From contig NZ_JAILQF010000467.1 in NCBI RefSeq assembly GCF_024699075.1, forward strand, positions 1 through 14,422: a stretch of DNA of 14,422 nt. Direction: 5' to 3'. Origin of the DNA: Butyrivibrio sp. (GTDB lineage: Bacteria > Bacillota_A > Clostridia > Lachnospirales > Lachnospiraceae). Within the stretch, counting starts at the first letter, position 1; every line of letters starts with the position of its first letter. The notes under the pieces are model-generated. The model ran no database searches, was not told where the DNA came from, and saw nothing but the letters and a program-made list of their open reading frames with translations. Made by a program: the position numbers and the translations under genes. Below are positions 1 through 6,550 of the stretch, one piece after another.

Positions 1-149
1 TGGCCCACAAAAGTATCACCGTTAGATTCTATGCTGACAACTGAAGGCGTAAGATATTCCCCGAGTGAATTTTTAATAATCTTAATGCCTTCATCTGTCC
101 ATGCACTGACCAGTGAATTGGTCGTACCTAAGTCAATTCCGATAATCAT
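1..149 (-). CDS. Hsp70/DnaK-family chaperone, N-terminal part (runs off the left edge)
   Basis: The first 49 residues start MIIGIDLGTTNSLVSAW. This is the phosphate-1 loop of the Hsp70/actin ATPase fold (the GIDLGTTNS signature), followed by a beta-hairpin and LTPSVVS, as in DnaK and HscC. The start is the ATG at 149-147, with a ribosome site AGGAGA at 166-161. The family is an ATP-driven cytosolic chaperone. The short W-containing N-terminus (SLVSAW) is closer to HscC-like or orphan Hsp70s than to canonical DnaK, but 49 residues cannot settle that. A terminator precedes it at 184-220, so it is probably transcribed separately from the array. No promoter was assigned in the short gap. Confidence 0.9.
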   Translation of the reverse strand, partial: MIIGIDLGTTNSLVSAWTDEGIKIIKNSLGEYLTPSVVSIESNGDTFVG

Positions 150-180
150 ACGTCAACTTTTCTCCTAATAAAAACTTTTT

Positions 181-300
181 TCACAAAAAACTACTGTTAT
201 TGTAATAGCAAAAACAGTAGCCTGCACGAAGTGTAGCTTCAACATCTGAGCCGTAGTGAGGATATACATCAACAGCATAGTCAGCGCCCATCTTCTTCAT
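181..300 (-). pseudogene. Fragment of an M42/FrvX-type aminopeptidase gene
   Basis: A 39-codon minus-strand frame contains DYAVDVYPHYGSDVEATLRA. I recognise this as the region around the metal-binding 'YGSD' aspartate of M42 (glutamyl/tetrahedral aminopeptidase) proteins, where Y-GSD-A-x-x-A-G-Y/D is usual. Only about 25 residues of the family are present. Upstream sequence belongs to another gene remnant. Downstream, after GY, the frame runs into the terminator hairpin and stops. The intact family is about 340-360 residues, so this is debris. The identification comes from memory of the motif, not from an alignment. Confidence 0.5.
184..220 (-). terminator. Rho-independent terminator closing unit D
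   Basis: On the minus strand an 8-bp perfect stem CTACTGTT/AACAGTAG (220-213 and 198-191), with a 14-nt loop, is followed directly by TTTTTT. It lies downstream of the gene remnants at 281-604 and upstream of the Hsp70 gene, so it closes the last transcription unit of the array. Confidence 0.75.
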
Positions 301-346
301 TTTCAAGCGTAAAAGTATCTCCTTCAATTTTAGTTATAACAAGATG
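281..346 (-). pseudogene. C-terminal scrap of a paralogue of the protein at 989-1832
   Basis: The minus-strand frame HLVITKIEGDTFTL, followed by ENEEDGR and a stop, matches HLVITKIEGDTITL inside the larger gene at 989-1832. The match is at DNA level too, for example the ITKIEGDT codons. A stop codon (TAA) lies directly upstream in frame, and the similarity begins exactly after a 13-bp sequence shared with the 3' flank of the WG gene (see findings). It is a recombination remnant, not an expressed gene. Confidence 0.65.
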
Positions 347-376
347 TTACGTTGCATGTCATTAGTGAATAATATC

Positions 377-604
377 TTATTCTTTATCTGGAAATTCAAC
401 CACAGTAACACCAACACCATCTGAGAAATTGCAAACAGCTAAAAACTGCGGTTCGATTACCCACTCACCTTTTATATTAATAAAACCATACAATCCATCT
501 TTTTCTTTCTCCATACGATTCCTCAATACAATTTTCATATTATTCAATATTGCCACTTCTTTTTGACTGATCTGATCCTCTATGGCAATCACATCACTTC
601 CCAT
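377..604 (-). pseudogene. Truncated WG-repeat protein (last repeat only)
   Basis: The C-terminal 40 or so residues contain one WG-type repeat: KDGLYGFINIKGEWVIEPQF, then a ...DGVGVTVVEFPDKE end. They are nearly identical to the end of the full-length WG protein at 9640-10746, which ends DGVGVNVVEFPEKE. Roughly 120 bp of DNA plus part of the 3' flank are shared. The N-terminal 35 residues (MGSDVIAIEDQISQ...) are unrelated to the WG protein and unrecognised. The ATG at 604 has no good ribosome site. This looks like a chimera of an unknown piece joined to the tail of a duplicated WG gene. Confidence 0.65.
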
Positions 605-623
605 CTCGTCATTTATTTTAGTT

Positions 624-914
624 TCACATATTTGAAATAAATGTGAAGGTATAATCTTTTATTGATTCGTAAGTTTCCTTGTCTGAATCGCACCCATATA
701 TTAATATATTAAACGCCTTAATAATTTCTTCTTTAGAATATATTTCATCGTCATATATTGTTGTCGGAACATTACTAATCCAGAATCCAAATTCTTGATT
801 TTCGTAGACAAATTGTGCCATTGTATCAATATCATCTGAAAATCTCTTAACAACATCTTCACCTACTAATGCAGCAATACCATTATTATTCCAATTCTGA
901 ATCAGTCTAATCAT
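624..914 (-). CDS. Small protein, short paralogue of the membrane-anchored protein at 4809-5477
   Basis: 96 residues. The segment YSKEEIIKAFNILIYGCD aligns with YSEEEIESAINAFVYGCN of the 222-residue protein in unit C. The preceding helix (IQNWNNNGIAALVGEDV versus IELWNEYGCSVFFKDKQ) also corresponds. The larger copy begins with a transmembrane helix that this one lacks. A strong GGGGGAGG sits at about 945-950, but the ATG at 914 is about 26 nt downstream of it, and no ATG, GTG or TTG in frame lies nearer. The copy may therefore be 5'-truncated or poorly translated. Function is unknown; the family behaves like a duplicated accessory or immunity-type protein (inference). Confidence 0.55.
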   Translation of the reverse strand: MIRLIQNWNNNGIAALVGEDVVKRFSDDIDTMAQFVYENQEFGFWISNVPTTIYDDEIYSKEEIIKAFNILIYGCDSDKETYESIKDYTFTFISNM

Positions 915-988
915 GTTTAAATCATCAATCTTGATTTAATAACCTCCCCCTGCACCTTCATAGTAATTTTGCTCTAGTATAACATCTT

Positions 989-1832
989 CTATTCCTTTTC
1001 AATCTTCTCAAACTGTATATTATAGTACTTATAGACATACCCAAAAAAGCTGTCTTCATATGTGAAAAAATAGTATTCTACACATACAATATCGTCAACC
1101 TCAAACTCATTAGCATTTTTATATTTTCCTATATATCTTGTCTTGAACCAACCTTCTTTTGGTGTAAGAGTAATAGTATCTCCCTCGATCTTAGTTATCA
1201 CTAGATGTTTTTTTACATATTTTTCCTTTCCACAAAATGGTTCATCTGTTTCCATAAATTCGTCATCAAAAACGTAAGAAGCATCTTTATATAGTTCATA
1301 AAACTCCATTTGCTGTAAATATGTCAGCTTATACAGTTTTATACGTTCATCTCCATAATAATCTGATACCAGCATTTGCTCTTTTAAATATATTTTTACA
1401 GCCTCATCTTGTTGCTCAGAAGAAATATTGCAAAAAAACTCCCCCCATTCTCTAAGACAAATGCCATCTACAGAATTTTTAAAGATTGTTGGTACGCTAC
1501 CGAATTCCACACAACAATCCATATAGTCGTTAAAGAGATTATTTCTATCAACATATGCTTTTTTTAGCTCTTCAACCGAATAATCTTTGCCTGATTCGAT
1601 TTTAATATATAAAGTTTGTATGATGAGAGAATCTTCATCAAATTCAACCTTGTCATTATCACTAGTTAAAACATAAAAATATGAATCCGCATTATTGTAT
1701 TCTTTCCAAACTTCTTTATAGTGTTCATAATACCTATACACTTTATATGTTATTTCTCCAGCGATTAAAACCAGAACCATAAATGTAAAAAAAAAATATA
1801 CCTTTTAATGAATTTCCTCTTTTTTTAGTCAT
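989..1832 (-). CDS. Membrane-anchored protein of unknown function, frame broken at an A10 tract
   Basis: The body (from residue M at 1780) is about 263 residues, acidic and aromatic-rich, with no recognised domain. The ATG at 1780 has no ribosome site. An ATG at 1832 has GGAGAT at an ideal distance and encodes MTKKRGNSLKGIFFF, then meets a run of ten A (1787-1796; T10 on the coding strand), after which the frame is off by one. With nine or twelve bases the two parts join as MTKKRGNSLKGIFFFTFMVLVLIAG, a textbook positive-then-hydrophobic membrane anchor. The intact product would thus be a bitopic or signal-anchored extracytoplasmic protein of about 280 residues. The C-terminal segment HLVITKIEGDTITL recurs as a remnant at 281-346. 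The tract may be a phase-variable switch, a mutation or a sequencing slip. Confidence 0.65.
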
Positions 1833-1833
1833 C

Positions 1834-1932
1834 TTAATATCTCCGATCATCTTCCTCATCAAAATAAACTTTTTCAGTATTAGATATGAAAGCTTCATAC
1901 CTGTCTATACCATCAGCATCAGTATTATGATG
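1834..1932 (-). pseudogene. 3' end of an unknown gene, truncated at a palindrome
   Basis: An open minus-strand frame, HHNTDADGIDRYEAFISNTE followed by KVYFDEEDDRRY and a stop, ends one base before the ATG at 1832. It looks like the coupled tail of an upstream gene in the same operon. Its frame is closed on the upstream side by a TGA inside the palindrome at 1934-1960, so only about 32 codons remain. No family recognised. Confidence 0.45.
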
Positions 1933-1933
1933 T

Positions 1934-1960
1934 AGGTGTCAAAAGTACCTTTTGACACCT
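1934..1960. repeat. Perfect 12-bp palindrome with 3-nt loop
   Basis: AGGTGTCAAAAG, TAC, CTTTTGACACCT: a 27-bp near-perfect inverted repeat at the exact boundary between the unit D promoter region and the truncated coding fragment. No T-run follows on either strand, so it is not a standard terminator. It may be a small palindromic repeat element or a protein-binding site. Confidence 0.7.
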
Positions 1961-2041
1961 TATGACGGTCGGATTGTTCCTCGTATCATATTAGTTGTTG
2001 ATTTTTTACTATTGGCTGCTAGTATTTTTGAAGCCTGACTA

Positions 2042-2111
2042 ATTATACTTGCATTTGATCGTTTATAGTTCAAAATCCGACGAAACGACAAAAATATGCG
2101 ACGAAATGCAT
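2042..2111 (-). promoter_or_regulatory. Tandem-repeat activated promoter of unit D (site 1)
   Basis: Reading the minus strand: direct repeats ATGCATTTCGTCG (2111-2099) and TGTCGTTTCGTCG (2090-2078), starting 21 bp apart, then exactly 30 bp, then TATAAT (2047-2042). The hexamer at the -35 position is AACTAT, which is poor. The same geometry occurs at 5706-5775 and 9219-9288. Two direct repeats on one helix face next to a weak -35 is the layout of LytTR-type (AgrA/ComE) activator sites; the regulator itself is an inference. Confidence 0.7.
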
Positions 2112-2120
2112 TTTGGTGCA

Positions 2121-2157
2121 AAAAATAAAAGGTAATGTCCAATTTGACATTGCCTTT
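2121..2157 (-). terminator. Rho-independent terminator closing unit C
   Basis: On the minus strand AAAGGCAATGTC, a 6-nt loop, and GACATTACCTTT form a 12-bp stem with one G-U pair, followed by TATTTTTT. It lies 33 bp past the stop of the gene ending at 2190 and immediately before the unit D promoter. Confidence 0.85.
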
Positions 2158-2189
2158 CTTACAATTCACCAACTCTATCACTAACCTTG

Positions 2190-2663
2190 TTATCTAATCG
2201 GATTCATATAATACCAGCTAACTGGCAACCAAAAATACTTATGTTCATATATGATTCGAACATATCTGTCACTATCATCAGCCAATATTCTGTCGCGTTC
2301 TCCATCAGAGAGCGCATCAAAATCATACATACACATATCAGTCATACCTGTGAAGTATTCAACATCGATATTCATAAGAGCCAGATCTGAATTGTTTTCC
2401 TCTAAATATTTCTGTACATATTCAGGGCCACCATCACAGATTATGACCTTTTCTGCTCTCATGTGAACCCAGTAAATGTCTGACGCTTCAGCCTTGGTCT
2501 GGCCATAAACCGTGATGCCATCCGGCATGTTCAGGCTTTCAATCCTTGAAATTGCCGCTTTACACATCAGGTAATATCCGATGCCGCTAGTCATAACGAT
2601 CGCTAGCGCAATAATACCAATCGATATAAGTAGTATTTTCTTTACTTTATGTTGTTTTTCCAT
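2190..2663 (-). CDS. Membrane-anchored protein of unknown function, last gene of unit C
   Basis: From the ATG at 2663 the product is about 157 residues: MEKQHKVKK, then a hydrophobic helix ILLISIGIIALAIVMTSGIG (about residues 10-30), then an extracytoplasmic domain of about 125 residues with no recognised motif (YGQTKAEASDIYWVH, EKVIICDGGPEYVQKYLEE, DFDALSDGERDRILADDSDR). I chose this start because a lysine-rich N-terminus should lie immediately before the anchor helix. The frame stays open to a TTG at 2729, but neither start has a clear ribosome site. It follows the lipoprotein gene by about 100 bp and is followed by a terminator. Role unknown. Confidence 0.65.
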   Translation of the reverse strand: MEKQHKVKKILLISIGIIALAIVMTSGIGYYLMCKAAISRIESLNMPDGITVYGQTKAEASDIYWVHMRAEKVIICDGGPEYVQKYLEENNSDLALMNIDVEYFTGMTDMCMYDFDALSDGERDRILADDSDRYVRIIYEHKYFWLPVSWYYMNPIR

Positions 2664-2683
2664 AATTAACCAAATCACGCCTA

Positions 2684-2761
2684 TTAGCGCGTTAATCCTT
2701 TCTTGTGTATACTGGGAGATGTTGCCCAAAACACAGTTCCAATGCCATCCTCAAAAATCAT
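2684..2761 (-). CDS. Possible 25-codon ORF coupled to the lipoprotein gene
   Basis: An ATG one base after the lipoprotein stop opens MIFEDGIGTVFWATSPSIHK and ends KGLTR before a TAA. It overlaps the 5' extension of the next gene in another frame. Close coupling to the upstream stop favours translation, but there is no separate ribosome site and no recognised family. It may be the worn 5' end of a lost gene. Confidence 0.25.
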   Translation of the reverse strand: MIFEDGIGTVFWATSPSIHKKGLTR

Positions 2762-2762
2762 A

Positions 2763-3806
2763 TCAGCCGTTCCACGGGCTGTAATCCCTGTACTTCTGGT
2801 ATTTTTCTGCCTTGTCCAGCCATTCATTCATCGTAACCTCTTTTTCCTCTTTAGAGTCGAGGAAAAACCAGTCTTCTTCATCCATCTGGCCATTCTCATT
2901 GGCATCATACCAGGAAGCAAAGTTTTCGGAGGTTATTTCTCCTTCCGGAGAAATTGTCCTGAATATATAGGTATCGCTTGTTGGCGCCGCAGAAGGAAGA
3001 CTGTAAAAAATGCCTGTCAGTCCGGCTTCATCAATAGGCATATCATAGGTGGCACCATCATAGACCATTTTATAAACATTATCAAAGCTGTCTATTATAT
3101 ACATCTCAGAGTATCTTTTTACACAGATTTCCTCCACTCCATCGCTGTCCACATCAACAAAGGCATAGTAAGAGCGGTCACTGTTTCCTATCTCATCAAT
3201 GAGGGCAAAGAAATTATCGTCCGTATCGTAGACATCTCCGCGCAGTATCCTGTCCAGAATGCTTTCTTTTTCTTTAGATGCAGCATCCTCTGCTGCGATT
3301 ATCTTCTCTTCCAGATCTGAAAAGAATTCCTCGTAACCAGAGGGCATACCCGTTGCTCCGTCAGTATCTATCTTATCTGCCTCATTTCCATGAAGAAAGT
3401 TAAGCCTGTATGAGAAAATGCTGATCATGGCAGGATACTCGTCAGTATCTGGCCAATAGCCGTTTTCTCCATCCCTTACTGTTTTACTATATTCAATAAG
3501 CTTACTTTCAAGATAGTCGGCATCTTCCCCGGAGATTTTTTTGTCCTCAACCACAGTTTCATCGCCTCTTCTATATGTAACATAGCAGTCACTTCCAGTT
3601 GCGCCAAAGCCAAGATCTATGGTCCTGGCCTGTTCCTCATCATCTCCTGCATAGTACAGCTGCGCATCCATGATGTCGTCGCCTTCTGTCGGAATATTAT
3701 AGCTTTCTTTTGAAGATAATGGATTTTCTCCCCTGCTACAGCCTGTCAGAAAAAATGCTGTGGCCATCATCGATATAACGACAGGCGCCAATAATACTTT
3801 TCTCAT
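2763..3806 (-). CDS. Secreted lipoprotein with Ca-binding-like DxDxDG loops
   Basis: 347 residues. The N-terminus MRKVLLAPVVISMMATAFFLTGC is a lipoprotein signal peptide with lipobox LTGC (Cys23), so the mature protein should be tethered to the outer face of the membrane. The ribosome site GGAAGAG precedes the ATG. The acidic body contains YYAFVDVDSDGVEEICVKRY (loop D218-x-D220-x-D222-G), the pattern seen in VCBS/FG-GAP-like clostridial lipoproteins. A second EF-hand/dockerin-like loop, WYDANENGQMDEEDW, lies near residues 299-313. Codon use is visibly more GC-rich than in the flanking genes, suggesting a different origin. It is third in unit C, 27 bp after the membrane protein. Function unknown; a binding or sensor role at the surface is possible. 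Confidence 0.8.
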   Translation of the reverse strand: MRKVLLAPVVISMMATAFFLTGCSRGENPLSSKESYNIPTEGDDIMDAQLYYAGDDEEQARTIDLGFGATGSDCYVTYRRGDETVVEDKKISGEDADYLESKLIEYSKTVRDGENGYWPDTDEYPAMISIFSYRLNFLHGNEADKIDTDGATGMPSGYEEFFSDLEEKIIAAEDAASKEKESILDRILRGDVYDTDDNFFALIDEIGNSDRSYYAFVDVDSDGVEEICVKRYSEMYIIDSFDNVYKMVYDGATYDMPIDEAGLTGIFYSLPSAAPTSDTYIFRTISPEGEITSENFASWYDANENGQMDEEDWFFLDSKEEKEVTMNEWLDKAEKYQKYRDYSPWNG

Positions 3807-3833
3807 AACTATTCTCTTCCTTGTTTATACTGA

Positions 3834-4790
3834 TTACATTTTTTCTTTATCAGAAGCATATGTATTCAAAAATTTCAGAACTTCATCAAAGCACTCTGTC
3901 TGTGAATAAGAAATCTTATGCTCTTTTCCATTGTAATCAATGATCCTGATTTCTTTAGATATAAACAATTGTCGTTTAACTATGCTAAATTCCACAAATT
4001 TTCGCCATTTTTGAATATCTCCTACTTTGATCATACGTTTTTTTGAAAACAACCCTTTAATAACTATGGTTTCATCCTTCACTTTTATATAACCAAATGT
4101 ACCATCAAGTAATGCAAACACTAATAATACAAGAGCAACGATCCACGCAGGGCAAATGTAATGAAAGCATATCTTGTCTGATAATGAATAAATATTGTCC
4201 CATTCACTATAACTTAAATAGCCTAAACCTCCTGCCATCGCCAAAAAGAGTACTGAAAGAACTAAAAACGCAGCCCTGGATGGTTTTTGCAAAGATTTCT
4301 CAATAATCTTCTTTGCCTCGTCAGATAACTTGTTATTATCACATTTATAATCTATGTCACGGAATACCTCTGTTTTTTTAACGTGCTTTGAAAGCTCATG
4401 ATATATCTTATCAATGTTTTCATAGTAAGCTAGTCCAAATGATTTTCTTTTGCCGTTGGCATCAAAACAGTAAATGCAATTATACTGACTAATATAGCCT
4501 TTTCTAACGATGCATTTTTCAACATCGCTGAACTTAATTTTTCTCCTGAAAATACCAAAACTCATGACGAATTCTGTGTATGATATAATGAGATATCTAA
4601 ACGGATAAAAAATTGGTGCCGGAACAATTGCAACTGCAATAAGGATTATTCTTGTAGCCCAGTCATCAAATAATAATCCTATAAGTATAAAAAAAACTGC
4701 TATCACTAGCCATAATATTGCAAGTGGTGTCATATCAAGTCTAAACACCATCTTGCCATTTTTAGAATAATACGTATTTTTAAAATTCAT
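3834..4790 (-). CDS. Four-helix membrane protein with two PH-like segments
   Basis: 318 residues. Hydrophobic helices lie at about 22-41, 45-66, 172-192 and 211-229, forming two helix pairs. Each pair is followed by a strand-rich soluble part: YTEFVMSFGIFRRKIKFSDV and VKDETIVIKGLFSKKRMIKV. The pattern of a two-helix hairpin followed by '...v.gif.rkikfsdI.k' is that of bacterial PH-domain (bPH/YdbT-like) membrane proteins, here duplicated. This is a fold guess from pattern, not a family match. It starts 18 bp after the preceding stop, with no strong ribosome site, so it is probably coupled. In related polymorphic loci, small multi-helix proteins next to secreted proteins often act as partners or immunity proteins; here that is inference only. 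Confidence 0.7.
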   Translation of the reverse strand: MNFKNTYYSKNGKMVFRLDMTPLAILWLVIAVFFILIGLLFDDWATRIILIAVAIVPAPIFYPFRYLIISYTEFVMSFGIFRRKIKFSDVEKCIVRKGYISQYNCIYCFDANGKRKSFGLAYYENIDKIYHELSKHVKKTEVFRDIDYKCDNNKLSDEAKKIIEKSLQKPSRAAFLVLSVLFLAMAGGLGYLSYSEWDNIYSLSDKICFHYICPAWIVALVLLVFALLDGTFGYIKVKDETIVIKGLFSKKRMIKVGDIQKWRKFVEFSIVKRQLFISKEIRIIDYNGKEHKISYSQTECFDEVLKFLNTYASDKEKM

Positions 4791-4808
4791 CTCTAATTTC
4801 TTTAATCC

Positions 4809-5477
4809 TCACAAATAATAGAATCCCCAAAGCCATGTTATAAACTCAGCAACACAATCTACCAGAACTGCTACAAAACCTTTTGTATTGTTCTTCATAC
4901 CGTTTCTCTCTTTTCTAAATTTTATAATGGATTTTTGCCTACTGACATAACCAAGATGCATATCACTATGTTGTACAATTTCGTAATTACAACATCTCAT
5001 CAATTTTTCAGGTACATCATTGATAGATTTATAATCTCCCGAGCTATGCTTGGGATTATTGCACCCATATACAAACGCATTAATTGCAGATTCTATTTCT
5101 TCTTCGCTATATCTATCAAAATAATTAAGAATCCTTGTATCAACCTTTATACTATCAACCAAATTTGAATCACTTATTATTCTTTGAAGTTCATCAAAAA
5201 CCTCAGTCTGCTTATCTTTAAAAAACACAGAACATCCATATTCGTTCCACAATTCTATTCCTTGTGAAATATAATAGTCATTATTATTAAATCCAAATTG
5301 CGAATCATTCACATAGTGATAGTAGGTAACCAGTTTGCATGTTATTATATATGCAAATATAATACAGATTTCAACCGAAAATATTAGTATTTCTTTTCTT
5401 TTCACCATCTCTAATATCTTTTTGAAAACACTAATTATTCTTAAGCCAATATTGCATCTAGTATCCATGCACTCCAT
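4809..5477 (-). CDS. Membrane-anchored protein, long paralogue of the protein at 624-914
   Basis: Up to 222 residues. A transmembrane helix (ILIFSVEICIIFAYIITCKLV) follows KRK and places the rest outside the cell. The outer domain includes IELWNEYGCSVFFKDKQ and RYSEEEIESAINAFVYGCN, both shared with the 96-residue protein in unit D. The start is uncertain. The ATG at 5477 has no ribosome site, and the ATG at 5408 (MVKRKEIL) sits directly before the anchor but has only a weak AGAG. An upstream GGAAGGAG serves an out-of-frame ATG (MTKYFKWSAW...), so a frameshift near the 5' end is possible. First substantial gene after the site 2 promoter. Function unknown. Confidence 0.65.
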   Translation of the reverse strand: MECMDTRCNIGLRIISVFKKILEMVKRKEILIFSVEICIIFAYIITCKLVTYYHYVNDSQFGFNNNDYYISQGIELWNEYGCSVFFKDKQTEVFDELQRIISDSNLVDSIKVDTRILNYFDRYSEEEIESAINAFVYGCNNPKHSSGDYKSINDVPEKLMRCCNYEIVQHSDMHLGYVSRQKSIIKFRKERNGMKNNTKGFVAVLVDCVAEFITWLWGFYYL

Positions 5478-5529
5478 TTGAAATATTTAGTCATATTAAA
5501 AGCCTGACTCCTTCCTATATAATCAATAA

Positions 5530-5598
5530 TCACAATAAGCATTTTCCAAATTCAAACTTTGTAAAAGCGACATGATCGCTATACTGTACTGATTTCAT
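5530..5598 (-). CDS. Small ORF (22 aa) in the unit C leader
   Basis: The ATG at 5598 follows GAGGAATCCAA, a well-placed ribosome site. It encodes MKSVQYSDHVAFTKFEF and ends GKCLL. It is the first credible start downstream of the site 2 promoter. It could be a leader peptide, a small gene, or the remaining 5' end of a decayed gene. No family recognised. Confidence 0.35.
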   Translation of the reverse strand: MKSVQYSDHVAFTKFEFGKCLL

Positions 5599-5705
5599 TT
5601 GGATTCCTCATACTAAGGTGATATACATGTCTTATTCCTATTGATGCAGGCACAAAGCTATAATGTCATTGCTTTTGGGTCCTTCTAAATGCCGACTGCA
5701 CGTTC

Positions 5706-5775
5706 ACTATACAATAAAAAAAATAGCTTGTCTCAGTTTTCCGACAGAATGCACATTTCATCCGACGAAATGCAT
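5706..5775 (-). promoter_or_regulatory. Tandem-repeat activated promoter of unit C (site 2)
   Basis: Minus strand: ATGCATTTCGTCG (5775-5763) and GTGCATTCTGTCG (5754-5742) with 21-bp periodicity, then 30 bp, then TATAGT (5711-5706). The -35 position reads GAGACA, a 4/6 match. It follows the unit B terminator directly. It matches site 1 and site 3 in repeat sequence, period and spacing. Confidence 0.7.
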
Positions 5776-5787
5776 TTGGGGAGCAAT

Positions 5788-5846
5788 AAAAAAAGCCAGC
5801 CTTGAACTTCACGACTGACACTCATAAGCTCTCAAAAAAGCTGACT
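5788..5846 (-). terminator. Likely terminator closing unit B
   Basis: Minus strand AGTCAGCTTT (5846-5837) pairs with AAGGCTGGCT (5803-5794), with two G-U pairs, around a long loop, followed by TTTTTTT. It lies 15 bp past the stop of the 3' gene fragment at 5861. The long loop lowers certainty. Confidence 0.6.
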
Positions 5847-5860
5847 ATATTACATATTAT

Positions 5861-5913
5861 CTAATTTTTTAGTTCTTCAACAAACTTATTATAGACCATA
5901 TCAATAGCAAACA
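5861..5913 (-). pseudogene. 3' part of the gene split by the hipBA-like cassette
   Basis: The minus frame FAIDMVYNKFVEELKN ends at a TAG just before the unit B terminator. It has no start or ribosome site of its own. Read through the left direct repeat (INHYDGCFYFLM), it is in frame with the 5' part at 7388-7726. It is therefore interpreted as the C-terminal end of that gene, displaced about 1.4 kb by the inserted cassette. Confidence 0.6.
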
Positions 5914-5950
5914 TTAAAAAATAGAAACATCCATCATAATGATTGATAAA
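5914..5950. repeat. Left direct repeat of the hipBA-like cassette
   Basis: TTAAAAAATAGAAACATCCA and the following 17 bases match 7352-7387 with 33 of 37 positions identical (one 1-base gap, three substitutions). The palindrome ATCATAATGAT lies inside it. Confidence 0.75.
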
Positions 5951-5955
5951 TATGA

Positions 5956-5984
5956 TTGATTATCCATCATTTTGATGGTATTAT
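5956..5984 (+). promoter_or_regulatory. Promoter with embedded operator for the HTH/HipA-kinase operon
   Basis: -35 TTGATT (5956-5961), a 17-bp spacer, and -10 TATTAT (5979-5984). The spacer is almost entirely the palindrome CCATCATTTTGATGG (5964-5978), so a bound repressor would block RNA polymerase. A related palindrome ATCATAATGAT lies at 5933-5943. This is the expected layout for autoregulation by the HTH protein encoded next. Confidence 0.75.
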
Positions 5985-6004
5985 TCCAATAGGAGGTGTT
6001 TGAT

Positions 6005-6550
6005 ATGAAGAGAGAATATATTACTCCTACCAATTTAGCCCCGGAAGAATTTAAAGATATCAGACTCAAACTATCTATGACCCAGGCAGAGTTTGCCTCT
6101 TTTTTGGGATGCTCCAGACCTACCATCGAAAGGTGGGAGGAAGGAAAGTCTAAAATCTCAGGTCCGGTGATAACATTACTGGAGCTTATTAAAAGAGATC
6201 TTACAATTCCAAAGAAACTGGAAATTCCAAAGGATAGGTTGAAACTGCGCCTGTATTACATGTACAGATCAACGGTTTGCACTATCATCGACATTGATGA
6301 AACTAACCGTAAAGTAAAAATAAAAAATTACATTGATAATCCGCAGATGCGAGCGTTTGGAGTAAATACCGAGCCGAATTTTGAGGAATATGAGGAATTC
6401 ATTGAATCCAGGTGTTTTCCAAGAAGCAGAGACAAAATGAAACTAGAACTAAAGCGCTTGGATATCCCATTTTATGATCCTATTTTAATCATCGAAAAGA
6501 CAGAAGGCCGAATGGCGGAGGATGAGTTTTGGATAAAGATAGACAGGTAA
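6005..6550 (+). CDS. XRE-type HTH regulator fused to a HipS/HipA-N-like domain (antitoxin)
   Basis: 181 residues from the ATG at 6005. AGGAGG at 5991-5996 is 8 nt upstream; a GTG at 5996 overlaps that ribosome site and is rejected. Residues 18-62 form a helix-turn-helix: FKDIRLKLSMTQAEFASFLG then CSRPTIERWEEGK, the SMTQAEFA...S..TIERWE pattern of XRE/HipB regulators. The C-terminal half, including MRAFGVNTEP, ESRCFPRSRDKMK and IIEKTEGRMAEDEFWIKI, resembles the region that precedes the kinase core in clostridial HipA-like modules. It may be the N-subdomain that exists as separate HipS in the three-gene hipBST systems. It probably represses its own promoter and neutralises the kinase. It overlaps the kinase gene by 22 bp. 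Confidence 0.8.
   Translation: MKREYITPTNLAPEEFKDIRLKLSMTQAEFASFLGCSRPTIERWEEGKSKISGPVITLLELIKRDLTIPKKLEIPKDRLKLRLYYMYRSTVCTIIDIDETNRKVKIKNYIDNPQMRAFGVNTEPNFEEYEEFIESRCFPRSRDKMKLELKRLDIPFYDPILIIEKTEGRMAEDEFWIKIDR

Noticed and set aside
1960..2181. Minus-strand 73-codon ORF across the unit D promoter
   Set aside because: It overlaps the terminator, the tandem repeats and the -10 box; its AFRRIFLSFRRIL 'repeat' is just the translated binding-site repeats.
2187..3320. Several long plus-strand ORFs opposite the unit C genes
   Set aside because: They are antisense to genes with better starts, signal peptides and motifs.
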